A stretch of 64,000 nucleotides of DNA from NCBI RefSeq assembly GCF_014109725.1, contig NZ_CP058554.1:496001-560000 (forward strand), read 5' to 3'. Position numbers and translations under genes: made by a program. Position 1 is the stretch's first letter. Each line of letters starts with the position of its first letter. Shown in pieces: positions 24,456 to 33,670 of this stretch. The stretch comes from Comamonas piscis (GTDB lineage Bacteria > Pseudomonadota > Gammaproteobacteria > Burkholderiales > Burkholderiaceae_C). The notes beneath the pieces were generated by a model, which saw nothing but the letters and a program-made list of their open reading frames with translations, did not search any database and had not been told where the DNA came from.

Positions 24456-26171
24456 TTACCCGGCGTTCATACCCGCATACAACCCCCGTGTAAACGCCTC
24501 CTCAAACACCGAATACCCCGACCAGTCACTGTGCGCAAAATGCAGGCGCCCGGTGCTGGGGGTCGGCAGGGCTTGGAGGCGTTCGCCGTTGATCAGTGCT
24601 GGGTGCTGGGAGCTGCTGGCAGGTTGGCCGATGCGGCTCAGCACGGTCTGGGTGCCGGGGCGGGGGATGGCCATCGCGTGGCCGTAGCGCATGACCTCGA
24701 CGTGGCTGGCTTTTTCGTAGATGTCGGCGTGTGCGCGGGCCAGGGTGGCCAGGGTTTGGTCGCGGGCAGCTTCCCAAGTTTGGGCCAGCAGTTGCTGGCG
24801 TGCGCTGCGGGCACTGGCGCCGGGTTGGTTGCCGCCCAGCGCGCGGTAGCAGGTGAGGACGGTGGGCAGTTGCTGCATCGCATTCAGGCGCTGGTGGCCG
24901 GCGTTGACGTAGCCCAGGCCGCCGTGGGCCACATCGTCATACAGCACATTGTCCCAGGCCAGTTCGGCGCCGGGGCGGTCGCGCAGCGGCGCGCGGATGT
25001 GGACGTTGGTGACTTGCCAGGGTGCCCAATCCAGCGCCTGCACGGCGGTGCGCAGAAAGTCGGGTGGGTCCTGCACCACATGGGCCGCGATGAAGGTGGG
25101 TAGCGCCACGATGCAGTGCGCGGCCTGCCAGCGCTCCATGCTTTGGTTGGCGTGGTTAAAGCTGTCGATCTCCACGCCTTGGCGCGTCTCAGCAATCCGC
25201 ATGACGGTGTGGCCGCTGTGCAGCCAACCGGCAGCCTGCACCGGGGCCGCGAGCTGCTCGCTGAGCCAGCCATTGCCTTGCGGCCAGGTCAGCACGCTGT
25301 CATGCGCGTCGTCCGGCATGCCTGGAGCCTGAAAGCCGTGGCGGCTGGCAAAGTAGTGCAGGCCGGCCCAGGCCGATACCTGGGCGCAGCCGGCGCCAAA
25401 GTCGTCCTGGCAGGCATAGTCCAGGTACCAGCGCAGATGCGGGTCGTCCAACTGCTGCTGGGCCAGCCAGGTGTCAAAACGGATGGCATCCAGCGCCTGG
25501 TGGGCGGGGGCCAGGCCGCCTTGAGCCTGCCAGCTGCGCATGGTGGGCATGCTGAAGGGCTGGGCGCGCATGGCGCTGTCGACCAGCTGGGCAAAGCGCT
25601 GGTACTGGGCGATGGTGCTGGCGGCCACATCTTGCGTGGGTAGCAGGCCTTCCTGCCATTCGCCGTGGATAAAGAGGCGCTCCTGCGGGCTGAAGCACAG
25701 GTACTCTTCCTTGTACTGCCAGCGGCCGGCCACGCGCTGGCGCACGCCTAGCTCTTCGAGCAGGTCCTGCACCTCGGGGGCGCTGTCGCCGGGCACTGGC
25801 AGGTAGTGGGCGCCCAGGGGGCAACGCAGTCCTTGCACCGTGCCGCCACGGCTGTTGCCGCCGGCCTGGTCTTCCAGCTCCAGCAGGGCCACATCGCTGG
25901 TGCCTGCCAGGCGCAGGGCGCGTGCCGCCGATAGCGCCGCAATGCCGCCGCCGGCAATCAGCACCTGCACGCGGTGGGTGCGGCTGGGCGCGGGCAGCGG
26001 CAGGCCTTGTGCCAGGCGGTCGCGCATCGCATGGCCGCGCTCCCAGGCCTGGCCCACAAAGCTGCCTTGGATATGGGCGGCGCTGGTGCTGGGCGGTGCG
26101 GGCTTGCAGCCGGCCAGCGCGCTGCTGCCAGCCAGCGCGGCGGCGCCCTTCAGGACGGAACGGCGCTGCAT
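24456..26171 (-). CDS. Tat-exported FAD-dependent oxidoreductase (amine-oxidase-like lipoprotein)
   Basis: The 571-residue protein begins MQRRSVLKGAAALAGSSALAGC, a twin-arginine signal with a lipobox-like LAGC end. The dinucleotide-binding fold follows: VLIAGGGIAALSAARAL near residues 68-85 and GNSRGG for FAD. A C-terminal block HFAHSDWSGYSVFEEAFTRG resembles flavin amine oxidases. It is the last gene of the DUF4178-DUF350-aminopropyltransferase run, 42 bases after the upstream stop. Working on polyamine-like amines made by its neighbour is an attractive idea, but it rests on context alone. Confidence 0.8.
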   Translation of the reverse strand: MQRRSVLKGAAALAGSSALAGCKPAPPSTSAAHIQGSFVGQAWERGHAMRDRLAQGLPLPAPSRTHRVQVLIAGGGIAALSAARALRLAGTSDVALLELEDQAGGNSRGGTVQGLRCPLGAHYLPVPGDSAPEVQDLLEELGVRQRVAGRWQYKEEYLCFSPQERLFIHGEWQEGLLPTQDVAASTIAQYQRFAQLVDSAMRAQPFSMPTMRSWQAQGGLAPAHQALDAIRFDTWLAQQQLDDPHLRWYLDYACQDDFGAGCAQVSAWAGLHYFASRHGFQAPGMPDDAHDSVLTWPQGNGWLSEQLAAPVQAAGWLHSGHTVMRIAETRQGVEIDSFNHANQSMERWQAAHCIVALPTFIAAHVVQDPPDFLRTAVQALDWAPWQVTNVHIRAPLRDRPGAELAWDNVLYDDVAHGGLGYVNAGHQRLNAMQQLPTVLTCYRALGGNQPGASARSARQQLLAQTWEAARDQTLATLARAHADIYEKASHVEVMRYGHAMAIPRPGTQTVLSRIGQPASSSQHPALINGERLQALPTPSTGRLHFAHSDWSGYSVFEEAFTRGLYAGMNAG

Positions 26172-26213
26172 GGCTGGGCGGTTCGCAGTGGGCAGGGGTG
26201 GTAGGCCATCATG

Positions 26214-28001
26214 TCAGTGCGCCACCTTGCCCCATTCGCGCTCATAGGTATGCACCAACACCTGGTTGGACAGGCGGTTCACCTCGGTCGGTACCCGCGC
26301 CATGTCGGGCGGGAAGTCAAACAACAGCGGCAGGCTGGGCAGGCTCAAAAAGCGCATGCCCTCGGGCAAGGTGGTGGGCAGGCTCCAGGGCCGGCGGCTG
26401 GCAATCACAAAGCCCCATTCGCCAAAGCTGGGCACATGGGCGTGGTAGGGCGTTGCCTGCATGCCCACCGATTCGACGGTGTTTACGACGGTCCAGAAAC
26501 TCTCGCGTGCAATCAGCGGAGACGTGGTCTGGATCACCGCAAATCCGCTGGCGGCCAGGTGCTGGCTCAGCATCGCGTAGAAGCTGTTGGTGAACAGCTT
26601 GCCCACCGCAAAATTGGTCGGATCAGGGAAGTCCACGATGATCACATCGAAGACCTCGTCAGCCGTTTGTAGCCACTGGAAGGCATCGGCATTGATGATG
26701 CGCAGCTTGGGGTCGTTCAAGGCATTGCTGTTGAGCGCCTGCATGCTCGGCACGTTCTTGAACAGGTCGGTCATCTGCGGGTCCAGCTCGACCAGGGTCA
26801 CCGATTCGACCGAGGGGTACTTCAGCACCTCGCGCACAGCCATGCCGTCGCCGCCGCCAAACACTGCCACCTTGCGCGGCGCGCCATAGCGGCTCATAAC
26901 AGGGTGTACCAGCGCCTCGTGGTAGCGGTACTCATCGCTTTGCGCAAACTGCAGGTTGCCGTTCAGGTACAGGCGCGCGCCGCGCTTGCCCTGGGTCACC
27001 ACAATGCGCTGGTAGGGCGTCGTGCGGGTCAGCACAATTGGTTCCTGGTAGAAGTGGTCCTCGGTCAGCGATGTCAGCCGTTCGGCACCCAGCAGCCCGC
27101 CCAGCAAGGCGGCAATCACCAGGCCGCAGGCCAGCACATGGCTGCCAAAGCGGCGCAGCTCTTCCTTGAAAAGAAACAGCGCCCACACTGCTACCAGCGC
27201 ATTGAGCAGGCCAAACACCAGCCCGGTGCGGATGAGCCCCAGGTGCGGCACCAGCAGCAGCGGAAAGGCCAGTGACACCGCCAGCGCGCCCAGATAGTCA
27301 AAGGTCAGCACCTTGGAGACCAGATCGCGCAGCACCACATTGCGCTTGAGGATGCGCATGACCAGCGGTATCTCCAGCCCCACCAAGGTGCCCACCACCA
27401 GCACCGTGCCATACAGCATCCAGTGGAAGGCGCTGGGCACATAGGCGTTGACGATGGACAGCACGGCAGGCAAGGCCCCGCCCACCAGCGCCACCATCAG
27501 CTCGATACGCAAAAAATGCGCCGGCAGCTCGCGCACCAGGTAGCGCGACAGCCAGGAGCCGATGCCCATCGCAAACAGATAGGTGCCGATGATGGTGCTG
27601 AACTGCAGCACCGAATCGCCCAGCAGGTAGGACGCGAGTGCCGCTGCGGCCAGCTCGTACAGCAGCCCGCAGGCCGCCACCACAAACACGCTGAACAGCA
27701 TGGCCACTTCCAGCGGGCTGGCGCGCCGCGCGGCCCCTGCGGGCTGGGCGGCATGGCCAAACTCCAGCGCGTCGTCCGCGCCCAGGGGGCCATCCGGGCT
27801 AGGGCTGGGGGATGCGTTAGCTGAAGGGTTGGCTGGTGTGGAGGGCGACACGGGCGAGAGCTGCAGAAGCCGTGCAGGGCGCGCAGGCGCCCGCAGTGGT
27901 GGCGGAATAGAGAAAAAAGACAGGGCGCCCACGCAAAGGCCAGGCGCCGTTATTTTGGCAAAGGGCGCCTGACAGCGTTGGCTGTCACCGCCCGCGCGCA
28001 A
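26214..28001 (-). CDS. Membrane-anchored polyamine aminopropyltransferase (spermidine synthase-like)
   Basis: The frame allows up to 595 residues. Around six or seven hydrophobic segments occupy about residues 97-305 (for example AMLFSVFVVAACGLLYELAAA and FDYLGALAVSLAFPLLLV). A cytoplasmic spermidine-synthase domain follows, with VAVFGGGDGMAVREVLKYP and VELDPQM for decarboxylated-SAM binding and VIIVDFPDPTN at the active site. Such fused proteins transfer an aminopropyl group to an amine. The start is uncertain: the longest frame begins with TTG five bases after the DUF350 stop, and in-frame GTG codons at 27932 and 27851 are alternatives. None has a good ribosome site, and the first 90 residues are Pro/Ser-rich. 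Confidence 0.82.
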   Translation of the reverse strand: MRAGGDSQRCQAPFAKITAPGLCVGALSFFSIPPPLRAPARPARLLQLSPVSPSTPANPSANASPSPSPDGPLGADDALEFGHAAQPAGAARRASPLEVAMLFSVFVVAACGLLYELAAAALASYLLGDSVLQFSTIIGTYLFAMGIGSWLSRYLVRELPAHFLRIELMVALVGGALPAVLSIVNAYVPSAFHWMLYGTVLVVGTLVGLEIPLVMRILKRNVVLRDLVSKVLTFDYLGALAVSLAFPLLLVPHLGLIRTGLVFGLLNALVAVWALFLFKEELRRFGSHVLACGLVIAALLGGLLGAERLTSLTEDHFYQEPIVLTRTTPYQRIVVTQGKRGARLYLNGNLQFAQSDEYRYHEALVHPVMSRYGAPRKVAVFGGGDGMAVREVLKYPSVESVTLVELDPQMTDLFKNVPSMQALNSNALNDPKLRIINADAFQWLQTADEVFDVIIVDFPDPTNFAVGKLFTNSFYAMLSQHLAASGFAVIQTTSPLIARESFWTVVNTVESVGMQATPYHAHVPSFGEWGFVIASRRPWSLPTTLPEGMRFLSLPSLPLLFDFPPDMARVPTEVNRLSNQVLVHTYEREWGKVAH

Positions 28002-28006
28002 TCAGC

Positions 28007-28225
28007 CTAGCCGATCGCTGCTGCCACGATGATGCTGATACCCAGGCTCATCGCCGCCACCACCACGCCCAGCGCGAGGTTCTGCTTTTCCACAATCTCG
28101 GCCCACATGTCCACGGGGGTGATCTTGTCGATGATCAGAAAGCACAGCCAGAAGACCACCACGCCCACCATGGCGAACAGGATGGAGCCAAAAAACGCCG
28201 CAGGGCGGAACCATTCCAAATCCAT
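28007..28225 (-). CDS. Small DUF350-family membrane protein (YjfL-like)
   Basis: The 72-residue protein has two hydrophobic helices, FFGSILFAMVGVVVFWLCFLII and LALGVVVAAMSLGISIIVAAAIG, joined by DKITPVDMWAEIVEKQN. It corresponds to one DUF350 unit. AAGGAGAG precedes the ATG at 28225 by seven bases, and an apparent upstream extension in the frame has no homology. DUF350 genes are known to travel with DUF4178 and spermidine-synthase-like genes. The biochemical role is unknown, probably a membrane partner of the aminopropyltransferase. Confidence 0.8.
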   Translation of the reverse strand: MDLEWFRPAAFFGSILFAMVGVVVFWLCFLIIDKITPVDMWAEIVEKQNLALGVVVAAMSLGISIIVAAAIG

Positions 28226-28293
28226 CACAACTCTCTCCTTCGTCAAAAGCGCGCCCGGGTTGGGCGATGCGCCGTGCTGTTGCCAGCCATTGT

Positions 28294-29847
28294 TTATTTG
28301 TGGCTGCCGCCGGAGCTGTAGCCACCCCATGAACCGCTGGACGACCGGCCGCCACTCGTGCCCGTGCCGGTACTGCACTTGCTCACATAGGTCGGGTCGG
28401 CGGTCAGTTTGCGCCGCTCCTGCGCAGTATCGCAGCCCTTGGGCCACATCCAGATGAGCAGAAAGAACAGCAGGAACAGGCCGATGATGACCGGCATGCA
28501 GCCCAGCTTGGGCACCGAAAAACTGCTGGTCTCGGGTTTGAACAGCGCCAGCTGGTCGCTCATGCCAAAGGCCGATGCCACCGACTCGGGCGTCATCTTG
28601 CGGCCCAAAGACCAGCTCAGCTCGCGCGCGCCTTGCTCCAGGTTCAGCAGCTGCGCGCCATCCTTGCCCCGGGCAAAGTCCACATTGTCGGTCTTGTCGC
28701 CCCGGGCCACCGGCCAGTAGAACTCGCCCAGCACATAGGTGGTCTCGGCGCGGTAGCGCGATTGCAGCTGGTAGGTCTGCTGCTTCCAGGTCGCCGTGCT
28801 GCGGCCTGCGCGGTAGTCGGGCGCGCCGGTCAGGGTCTTGACTAGGCTCCAGCCTTCGCTGCTGTTGACCAGGAACTGGAAGCCCTGCTGGCTGTGGTAG
28901 AGCAGGTACTCGTCCCAGCCAAAGTATTCGTCGTCATCGGGCTCGATGCCCACGCGGTGCTGAAAACCCACCAGCTGCCACTTGCTGCCGGCCAGGGTGG
29001 CGATCTTGCCCAGCGGCACCAGGGGCTTGACCGGGTCTTTCTGCATCGCGGCACGCAGCTCGCCGCCAATGCCTTGCGATACGTCGATGAGGGAGCCGCA
29101 GCTCGGGCAGGTCAGCGCTTGGGTGGTGTCCAGCTTGATATCGACCCGCGCCGCGCAGCGCGGGCAGTTGAAGTGCCGGCCCTGGTCCTTCTTGTTCGAC
29201 GTGCCCTTCAGCCCTGCAATCTTGAGCGAGCCCAGCAGCACCGGCGCGCCCAGGTAGACGGCAGGCGGGTTCTCGCTGTAGTCGATGGACAGCACCTTGT
29301 CATCCTGGGTGCGCAGCTCCACCACGGTAAAGGGCTTGCCCAGCTCGGGCTGGTGCGGCATCTCGCCCTCGGCCGCCATCAGCTGGGCCAGCACCACGCT
29401 GGTCACGCTGTACTGCACGCCGCTAATGGCAATGCTCTGGCCCGGTTGCCAGCGGTCGGCCGCTGGCAGGTTTTTGGCGGGGGCCTGGCTGGCGCGGCTC
29501 AATACAAACTGGCCGTTATCCTCGCTGATGATGGCGGTCTCGCCGCTGTCACCCAGCGCCATCCACTCGTTCCAGCTGCCGGTCTCGCCCTTGTACTGCA
29601 GCCGGCCCACCAGCCGAAAGCCTTCGCTGCCCTTGGCGAACTGGCCGGTCTGGTTCAGCTTGAGCGGGCTGTAGTCGTTGAAGACCTCGGCCATCTTGCC
29701 GATGCGCTTCAAGATATCGCCATTGCGCACGATGGAGCTTTGGCAATACGGGCAGACCGCAAACACCGACTGGGCGCTGGCAAATTCCACAGGCGCACCG
29801 CAACCCGGGCAGGGTGCCGTATAGCTGCGTTGCTGGTCCGTCGTCAT
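28294..29847 (-). CDS. DUF4178-domain membrane protein with two zinc ribbons
   Basis: The 517-residue protein has a first ribbon CPGCGAPVEF...CPYC (residues 13-35) followed by a DUF4178 unit (VFNDYSPLKLNQTGQF). A second ribbon CPRCAARVDI...CPSC (about 228-253) is followed by a second DUF4178 unit ending ELSWSLGRKMTP. One transmembrane helix (VIIGLFLLFFLLIWMW) precedes a Gly/Ser-rich tail GGRSSSGSWGGYSSGG. It starts the four-gene minus-strand run. Function is unknown. The tandem ribbon-DUF4178 duplication and the glycine-rich tail suggest an assembly or scaffold role at the membrane. Confidence 0.82.
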   Translation of the reverse strand: MTTDQQRSYTAPCPGCGAPVEFASAQSVFAVCPYCQSSIVRNGDILKRIGKMAEVFNDYSPLKLNQTGQFAKGSEGFRLVGRLQYKGETGSWNEWMALGDSGETAIISEDNGQFVLSRASQAPAKNLPAADRWQPGQSIAISGVQYSVTSVVLAQLMAAEGEMPHQPELGKPFTVVELRTQDDKVLSIDYSENPPAVYLGAPVLLGSLKIAGLKGTSNKKDQGRHFNCPRCAARVDIKLDTTQALTCPSCGSLIDVSQGIGGELRAAMQKDPVKPLVPLGKIATLAGSKWQLVGFQHRVGIEPDDDEYFGWDEYLLYHSQQGFQFLVNSSEGWSLVKTLTGAPDYRAGRSTATWKQQTYQLQSRYRAETTYVLGEFYWPVARGDKTDNVDFARGKDGAQLLNLEQGARELSWSLGRKMTPESVASAFGMSDQLALFKPETSSFSVPKLGCMPVIIGLFLLFFLLIWMWPKGCDTAQERRKLTADPTYVSKCSTGTGTSGGRSSSGSWGGYSSGGSHK

Positions 29848-30061
29848 AGGTCGTCTGGCTTGTTATGAAGGTGTTATCACGTCGCCCGGTCGGCAACCGC
29901 ACCGCATCATAGCGCAGCCCTTGGCGGGTGGGCCACCTGGCTGCGACTCCTCGCATTGCGCTGGCCTATGCCGTTTTTAGCGAGGATTCATTGGCTTTGT
30001 CCATTGCTAATAATTACCATTTACATAACCGCCATTGATGAATTGCAAGAAAGAGCCCGCC

Positions 30062-30322
30062 ATGTCCTCCCTCCGCCGCAGCCTGCAGAACAACCGCCAA
30101 ACCCTTAAAAAAACCGGTAGCTACTACCTGATCCACATCACGGTCGCTGCCATGGTGGCCTATGCCGTCACCGGCAACTTGATTGCCTCGCTCACCCTCA
30201 GCCTGTTAGAGCCCACGGTGCAGGCCTTTGCGTTTTTCTTCCATGAAAAGGCCTGGCAGCGCTGGAATGCGCGCTCGGCTGCTGCAGTAGCAATTGCGCC
30301 CGTAGCCGTAGCAGGCCGCTGA
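30062..30322 (+). CDS. DUF2061-family small membrane protein
   Basis: From the ATG at 30062 the protein has 86 residues. It shows the DUF2061 pattern TLKKTGSYYLIHITVAAMVAYAVTGN and SLTLSLLEPTVQAFAFFFHEKAWQR, two membrane helices and a conserved FFHE-x-x-W end. AAGAAAG lies upstream. An ATG at 30038 in the same frame is an alternative start. No function is established for the family. It stands alone, divergent from the DUF4178 gene. Confidence 0.75.
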   Translation: MSSLRRSLQNNRQTLKKTGSYYLIHITVAAMVAYAVTGNLIASLTLSLLEPTVQAFAFFFHEKAWQRWNARSAAAVAIAPVAVAGR

Positions 30323-30390
30323 CAGGCCCCCTGACAGCAGCGGCCGGATGTGCGACAGTAGCGCATTGCCGCTACCCACAGGATGCACCG

Positions 30391-30690
30391 ATGACCCCCT
30401 CCATCTCGCGCAAACGCTTTTCCTTCGCTGCCTGGCCCGCCGTATGTGTCGCAGTGCTGGCCTTGCAGGGCTGTGATGTCGTGGCGCCCATTGGCAGCAA
30501 TGCCGTGCTGTCAGACCAGGTGATCGCCGAGAAAACGGCCAACTACTTCAGCAGCACCGAGGCCCATGTGCAGGTCTTCGGCTTTGACCGCCAGCGTGAA
30601 TCGACGCGCTACCAGGCGAGCTTTCAGGGCAACAAGTACAACTGCTCGATCTATATGAACCAGGTGCGCTGCGACCCAGCTGGTCAATAA
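30391..30690 (+). CDS. Small predicted lipoprotein, unknown function
   Basis: The 99-residue product has a basic start (SISRKRFSF), a hydrophobic stretch and a lipobox-like LALQGC near residues 24-29, so a lipid-anchored mature protein of about 70 residues is expected. The mature part has two further Cys (NCSIY, RCDPAG) that could form a disulfide. I do not recognise a family. It follows the DUF2061 gene by 68 bases and converges with the M23 peptidase gene. Confidence 0.6.
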   Translation: MTPSISRKRFSFAAWPAVCVAVLALQGCDVVAPIGSNAVLSDQVIAEKTANYFSSTEAHVQVFGFDRQRESTRYQASFQGNKYNCSIYMNQVRCDPAGQ

Positions 30691-30699
30691 GTTCGGCCC

Positions 30700-31488
30700 T
30701 CAGCTGCGCAGCGCCTCATCATCGGCGCGCAGCAGCGGCGCCGGGTTGGGGAAGATGTCTTGCCAGACCGGCGCAAAGGCCTGCTCGCCCACACCGGGTG
30801 CGTCACTAAAGTCGGGCAAGCGCAGTAGGCACAACTGCAGATGCAGATGGGGCAGCCACCAGCCGTTCTCTGCAAAGTCGCCCAGCTGGGCAAACTCGCT
30901 GCCAGCGGCAATCTGCTCGCCCGGCTGCCAGCGCTGGGCCGATGCATGGCTCAAATGCCCCCAGATGCTGAAAAACTCTGGGTGCGCAGGCCCCTGGTGG
31001 CGCAGCACCAGCATGCCGCCATAGTCCAGCCGAATATCACGCACTTCAGCCACCACCACTTCCGCAGCCAGCGGCAGCCGCAGCGCCGTGCCCGCTGGCG
31101 CAAACAGGTCTACGCCCAGGTGGCAGTCGCGCATCGCGCCTTCCAGGCGGGTGGATGCGTAATTGCTGCTTTGGTAGACGCAGCGCTGCTCCATCCAATG
31201 GCCCACACCCATCTCAAACCCCTGGCTTTGCTGCAGGGCCTCATAAGCTCGCGTGGCACCCTCGCGGTCCATGCTGGCGCTGGCGGCGGCCACGGCCGAT
31301 TCGGGGCTGCGGAAATCGATGTGCCCCATGCGCGCCTGCGCCAGGCCGGGCATCACACCACTCCAGCTGCCGCGCTGCTGCGCCACCCAGGCATGGAAGG
31401 CGGCGGCTTGGGGCACGGCGCTGCGGCCGCTTTGGTGGCGCGCAATGGCTTCGGCGATGGGGTCGGTCTGTTGGTCGGTGGTGCTCAT
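30700..31488 (-). CDS. M23-family metallopeptidase domain protein without signal peptide
   Basis: The 262-residue protein carries the LytM/M23 zinc site: HLGVDLFAPAG (His and Asp, about residues 121-127), WGHLSH, and HLHLQL (the HxH pair) near 216-221. M23 enzymes normally cut peptidoglycan cross-links, but there is no signal peptide or membrane segment here. The domain may act on imported peptides in the cytoplasm. It is the last gene of the nine-gene operon and overlaps the PaiB stop by four bases. Confidence 0.75.
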   Translation of the reverse strand: MSTTDQQTDPIAEAIARHQSGRSAVPQAAAFHAWVAQQRGSWSGVMPGLAQARMGHIDFRSPESAVAAASASMDREGATRAYEALQQSQGFEMGVGHWMEQRCVYQSSNYASTRLEGAMRDCHLGVDLFAPAGTALRLPLAAEVVVAEVRDIRLDYGGMLVLRHQGPAHPEFFSIWGHLSHASAQRWQPGEQIAAGSEFAQLGDFAENGWWLPHLHLQLCLLRLPDFSDAPGVGEQAFAPVWQDIFPNPAPLLRADDEALRS

Positions 31489-32120
31489 GGCTGTTGAAGT
31501 TGGCAGTGCTGCTCTATGGTATCGGCCAGCGCATGCTGGTTCTGCTCGCGCAGGCGCTCGACGGCACCGCGCATGTCGGCCGGGCGCTCGTCCTGGCCCA
31601 GCTTGAACTTGGCTTCACAGCGCGCCACGGGCATCTCATAACCCACAATGCCGGGCAGGCGCCGCTCCATGCCGCCGGGGCCCAGCTCGCTGCTGTCCCA
31701 GGGGCAGCGGCGGCCACGCTCCATATGGCCCACCAGGTCCTGCAGGTGGGCGACGAGTTCATCTTCTTCCAACATGCGCGGTGTGCCATGCAGGTGCACC
31801 ACCTGGAATCCCCAGGTCGGTGCGCTGTCGCGCTGCGGGTAGTTGGGGTACCAGGACGGCGAGATATAGCCGCCAGGGTCCATCAGGATGGCGATGCTCG
31901 GCAGGCCTTGGCGCAGAAAGCGCACATGGTCGCTGGCCGATGCCACGTGCGACACCAGGGTGCCCAGCGCGCCACGCGTGGTGTCGAGCCGAAAGACGGG
32001 GTGAGACAGCGCCACGCCTTCGCTGTGCGGCGTAATCAAGGTGCCCAGCACCACGCGGTCGACCAGCTCCTTGATCTGCGCGGGCTGCTGGGGTTGGTAA
32101 TAGGGTTTGGTGTAGAGCAT
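31485..32120 (-). CDS. PaiB-family FMN-binding negative transcriptional regulator
   Basis: The 211-residue protein begins MLYTKPYYQP and has LGTLITPHSEGVALSHPVF and the FMN-binding-type block GPGGYISPSWYP-like (DPGGYISPSWYPN), followed by VPTWGF-like APTWGFQVVHLHG. It ends with the family block GIVGYEMPVARCEAKFKLGQD. Bacillus PaiB affects protease and sporulation genes; in proteobacteria the role is unclear. It lies 23 bases after the amidase and overlaps the M23 gene, which puts it inside the peptide operon. Confidence 0.85.
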   Translation of the reverse strand: MLYTKPYYQPQQPAQIKELVDRVVLGTLITPHSEGVALSHPVFRLDTTRGALGTLVSHVASASDHVRFLRQGLPSIAILMDPGGYISPSWYPNYPQRDSAPTWGFQVVHLHGTPRMLEEDELVAHLQDLVGHMERGRRCPWDSSELGPGGMERRLPGIVGYEMPVARCEAKFKLGQDERPADMRGAVERLREQNQHALADTIEQHCQLQQP

Positions 32121-32143
32121 GGGAGGGTCGGGTCAGAGATATA

Positions 32144-33580
32144 TCAGGCGTGGACCGGGGGCAGGCGTTGGTCCCAGGGCAGGGCCTGCTCCAGCTGCGC
32201 GGCCAGCTGCAGCAGCCGGCTTTCTGCGCCATAGGGGGCGATGAACTGCATGCCGATAGGCAGGCCGCTGGCGCTTTGCCACAGCGGCACGCTCATCGCC
32301 GGCACGCCGGCGGCATTGGCCGGGCGGGTGAAGACGGTGGCATCCATGAACTCCTGCATGAAGTGCTGCGCATCGGGCTGGCGCACATCCAGCGCCTGCA
32401 AGTCTTGGGGCAGGGTTGGCATCACCGGGCAGAGCAGCAGGTCATAGCGGCCAAACATCTCGCCCAGGCGCCGGGCGATGCTGTTGCAGGTATTGCGCGC
32501 GGCCAACAACTCGACAGCGCCCAGGCGCCGGCCCTGCTCGGCCAGGCCCAGGTTCACCGGTTCAAAGAACTCCGCCGTGGCGGGCTTGCCGGTGCTGCGC
32601 ACCAGGTCATCCACCTCCAGCGCGGTATAGGCGGCAATGATGCGGCTGAAGGCGGCGGCCAGATCGATGTGCGAGAAGTTCCATTGCGCTTCTTCGGTCA
32701 CATGGCCCAGCTCCTGCAGCAGGCGACTGGTGTCTTGCAGGCCTTGCAGAATGCTGCTGTCCAGCGCCTGGTCCGGGCCCGCATCTTTCAACACGCCAAT
32801 GCGCAGCCGGCCGGGCGGGCGCCGCAGCGCCTGGCTGAAGTCTTCCGCCTTGGCCGGCGCGGCATAGAGCGAACCGGGCTCCAGCGCATCGCTCAGGTCC
32901 AGCATCAGGGCCGAATCGCGCACGCTGCGCGTCAGCACATGGTGGCTCACCAGCCCGCCCCAGTTCTCGCTGGAGACAGGGCCGCAGGCCACGCGGCCGC
33001 GCGAGGGGCGCAGGCCAAACAGCCCTGTGCAGGCCGCCGGTATGCGGATCGAGCCCGCCCCGTCATTGCCATAGGCCAGCGGCACCATGCGCGCTGCCAC
33101 TGCGGCGGCCGAGCCCCCCGAGGAGCCGCCGACATTGTGTGCCGCACTCCAGGGGTTCAGAGTGCGGCCATGCAGGCTGGGCGCGGTCGCCACATTGGCC
33201 GAGAACTCGGGCAGATTGGTCTTGCCGACGATGACCATGCCCGCCTGCTGGTAGCGGCGTACCAGGGTGTGGTCGGTGGTCGAGACATTGCCCAGCGCCG
33301 CGCGCGAGCCATAGGACATCGCCGCGCCGGCATAGCTGGGGCAGTCGTCCTTGAGCAGCACCGGCACGCCGCGCAGCGGCGCATCGGCCGGCAGCTGGCG
33401 CAGCTGTTCCTGGGCCTGCTCGCGCATGGTCAGGATCACGGCATTGAGCTGGGGGTTGCAGCGCTCAATGGCGTCAAAGGCATGGTCCACCGCGGCCTGG
33501 GGTGTGAGCGCACCAGCGCGGATGGCCTGGGCCAGTGCCGTGGCGTCGGCCAGGCAGTATTCGGTTGCAGAGAAAGACAT
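32144..33580 (-). CDS. Amidase-signature family amidase
   Basis: The 478-residue enzyme has the full Ser-cisSer-Lys site: Lys in PVLLKDDCPSYAG, the GGSSGGSAAAVAA signature with cis-Ser, and the nucleophile in GNDGAGSIRIPAACTG. It hydrolyses a carboxamide to acid and ammonia in the cytoplasm. It lies 90 bases after the ABC substrate-binding protein gene. Together with the C45 enzyme and the esterase-like hydrolase it suggests intracellular processing of an imported amide or peptide. Confidence 0.88.
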   Translation of the reverse strand: MSFSATEYCLADATALAQAIRAGALTPQAAVDHAFDAIERCNPQLNAVILTMREQAQEQLRQLPADAPLRGVPVLLKDDCPSYAGAAMSYGSRAALGNVSTTDHTLVRRYQQAGMVIVGKTNLPEFSANVATAPSLHGRTLNPWSAAHNVGGSSGGSAAAVAARMVPLAYGNDGAGSIRIPAACTGLFGLRPSRGRVACGPVSSENWGGLVSHHVLTRSVRDSALMLDLSDALEPGSLYAAPAKAEDFSQALRRPPGRLRIGVLKDAGPDQALDSSILQGLQDTSRLLQELGHVTEEAQWNFSHIDLAAAFSRIIAAYTALEVDDLVRSTGKPATAEFFEPVNLGLAEQGRRLGAVELLAARNTCNSIARRLGEMFGRYDLLLCPVMPTLPQDLQALDVRQPDAQHFMQEFMDATVFTRPANAAGVPAMSVPLWQSASGLPIGMQFIAPYGAESRLLQLAAQLEQALPWDQRLPPVHA

Positions 33581-33670
33581 ACAGGGTGTGAAACGCAGAG
33601 ATCGGAATGCGGGGAAAGAGGTGTGCGCGTGGCAGAGCCAGACCGGTTCTGACCTCGCGCAAAGGTTGCT

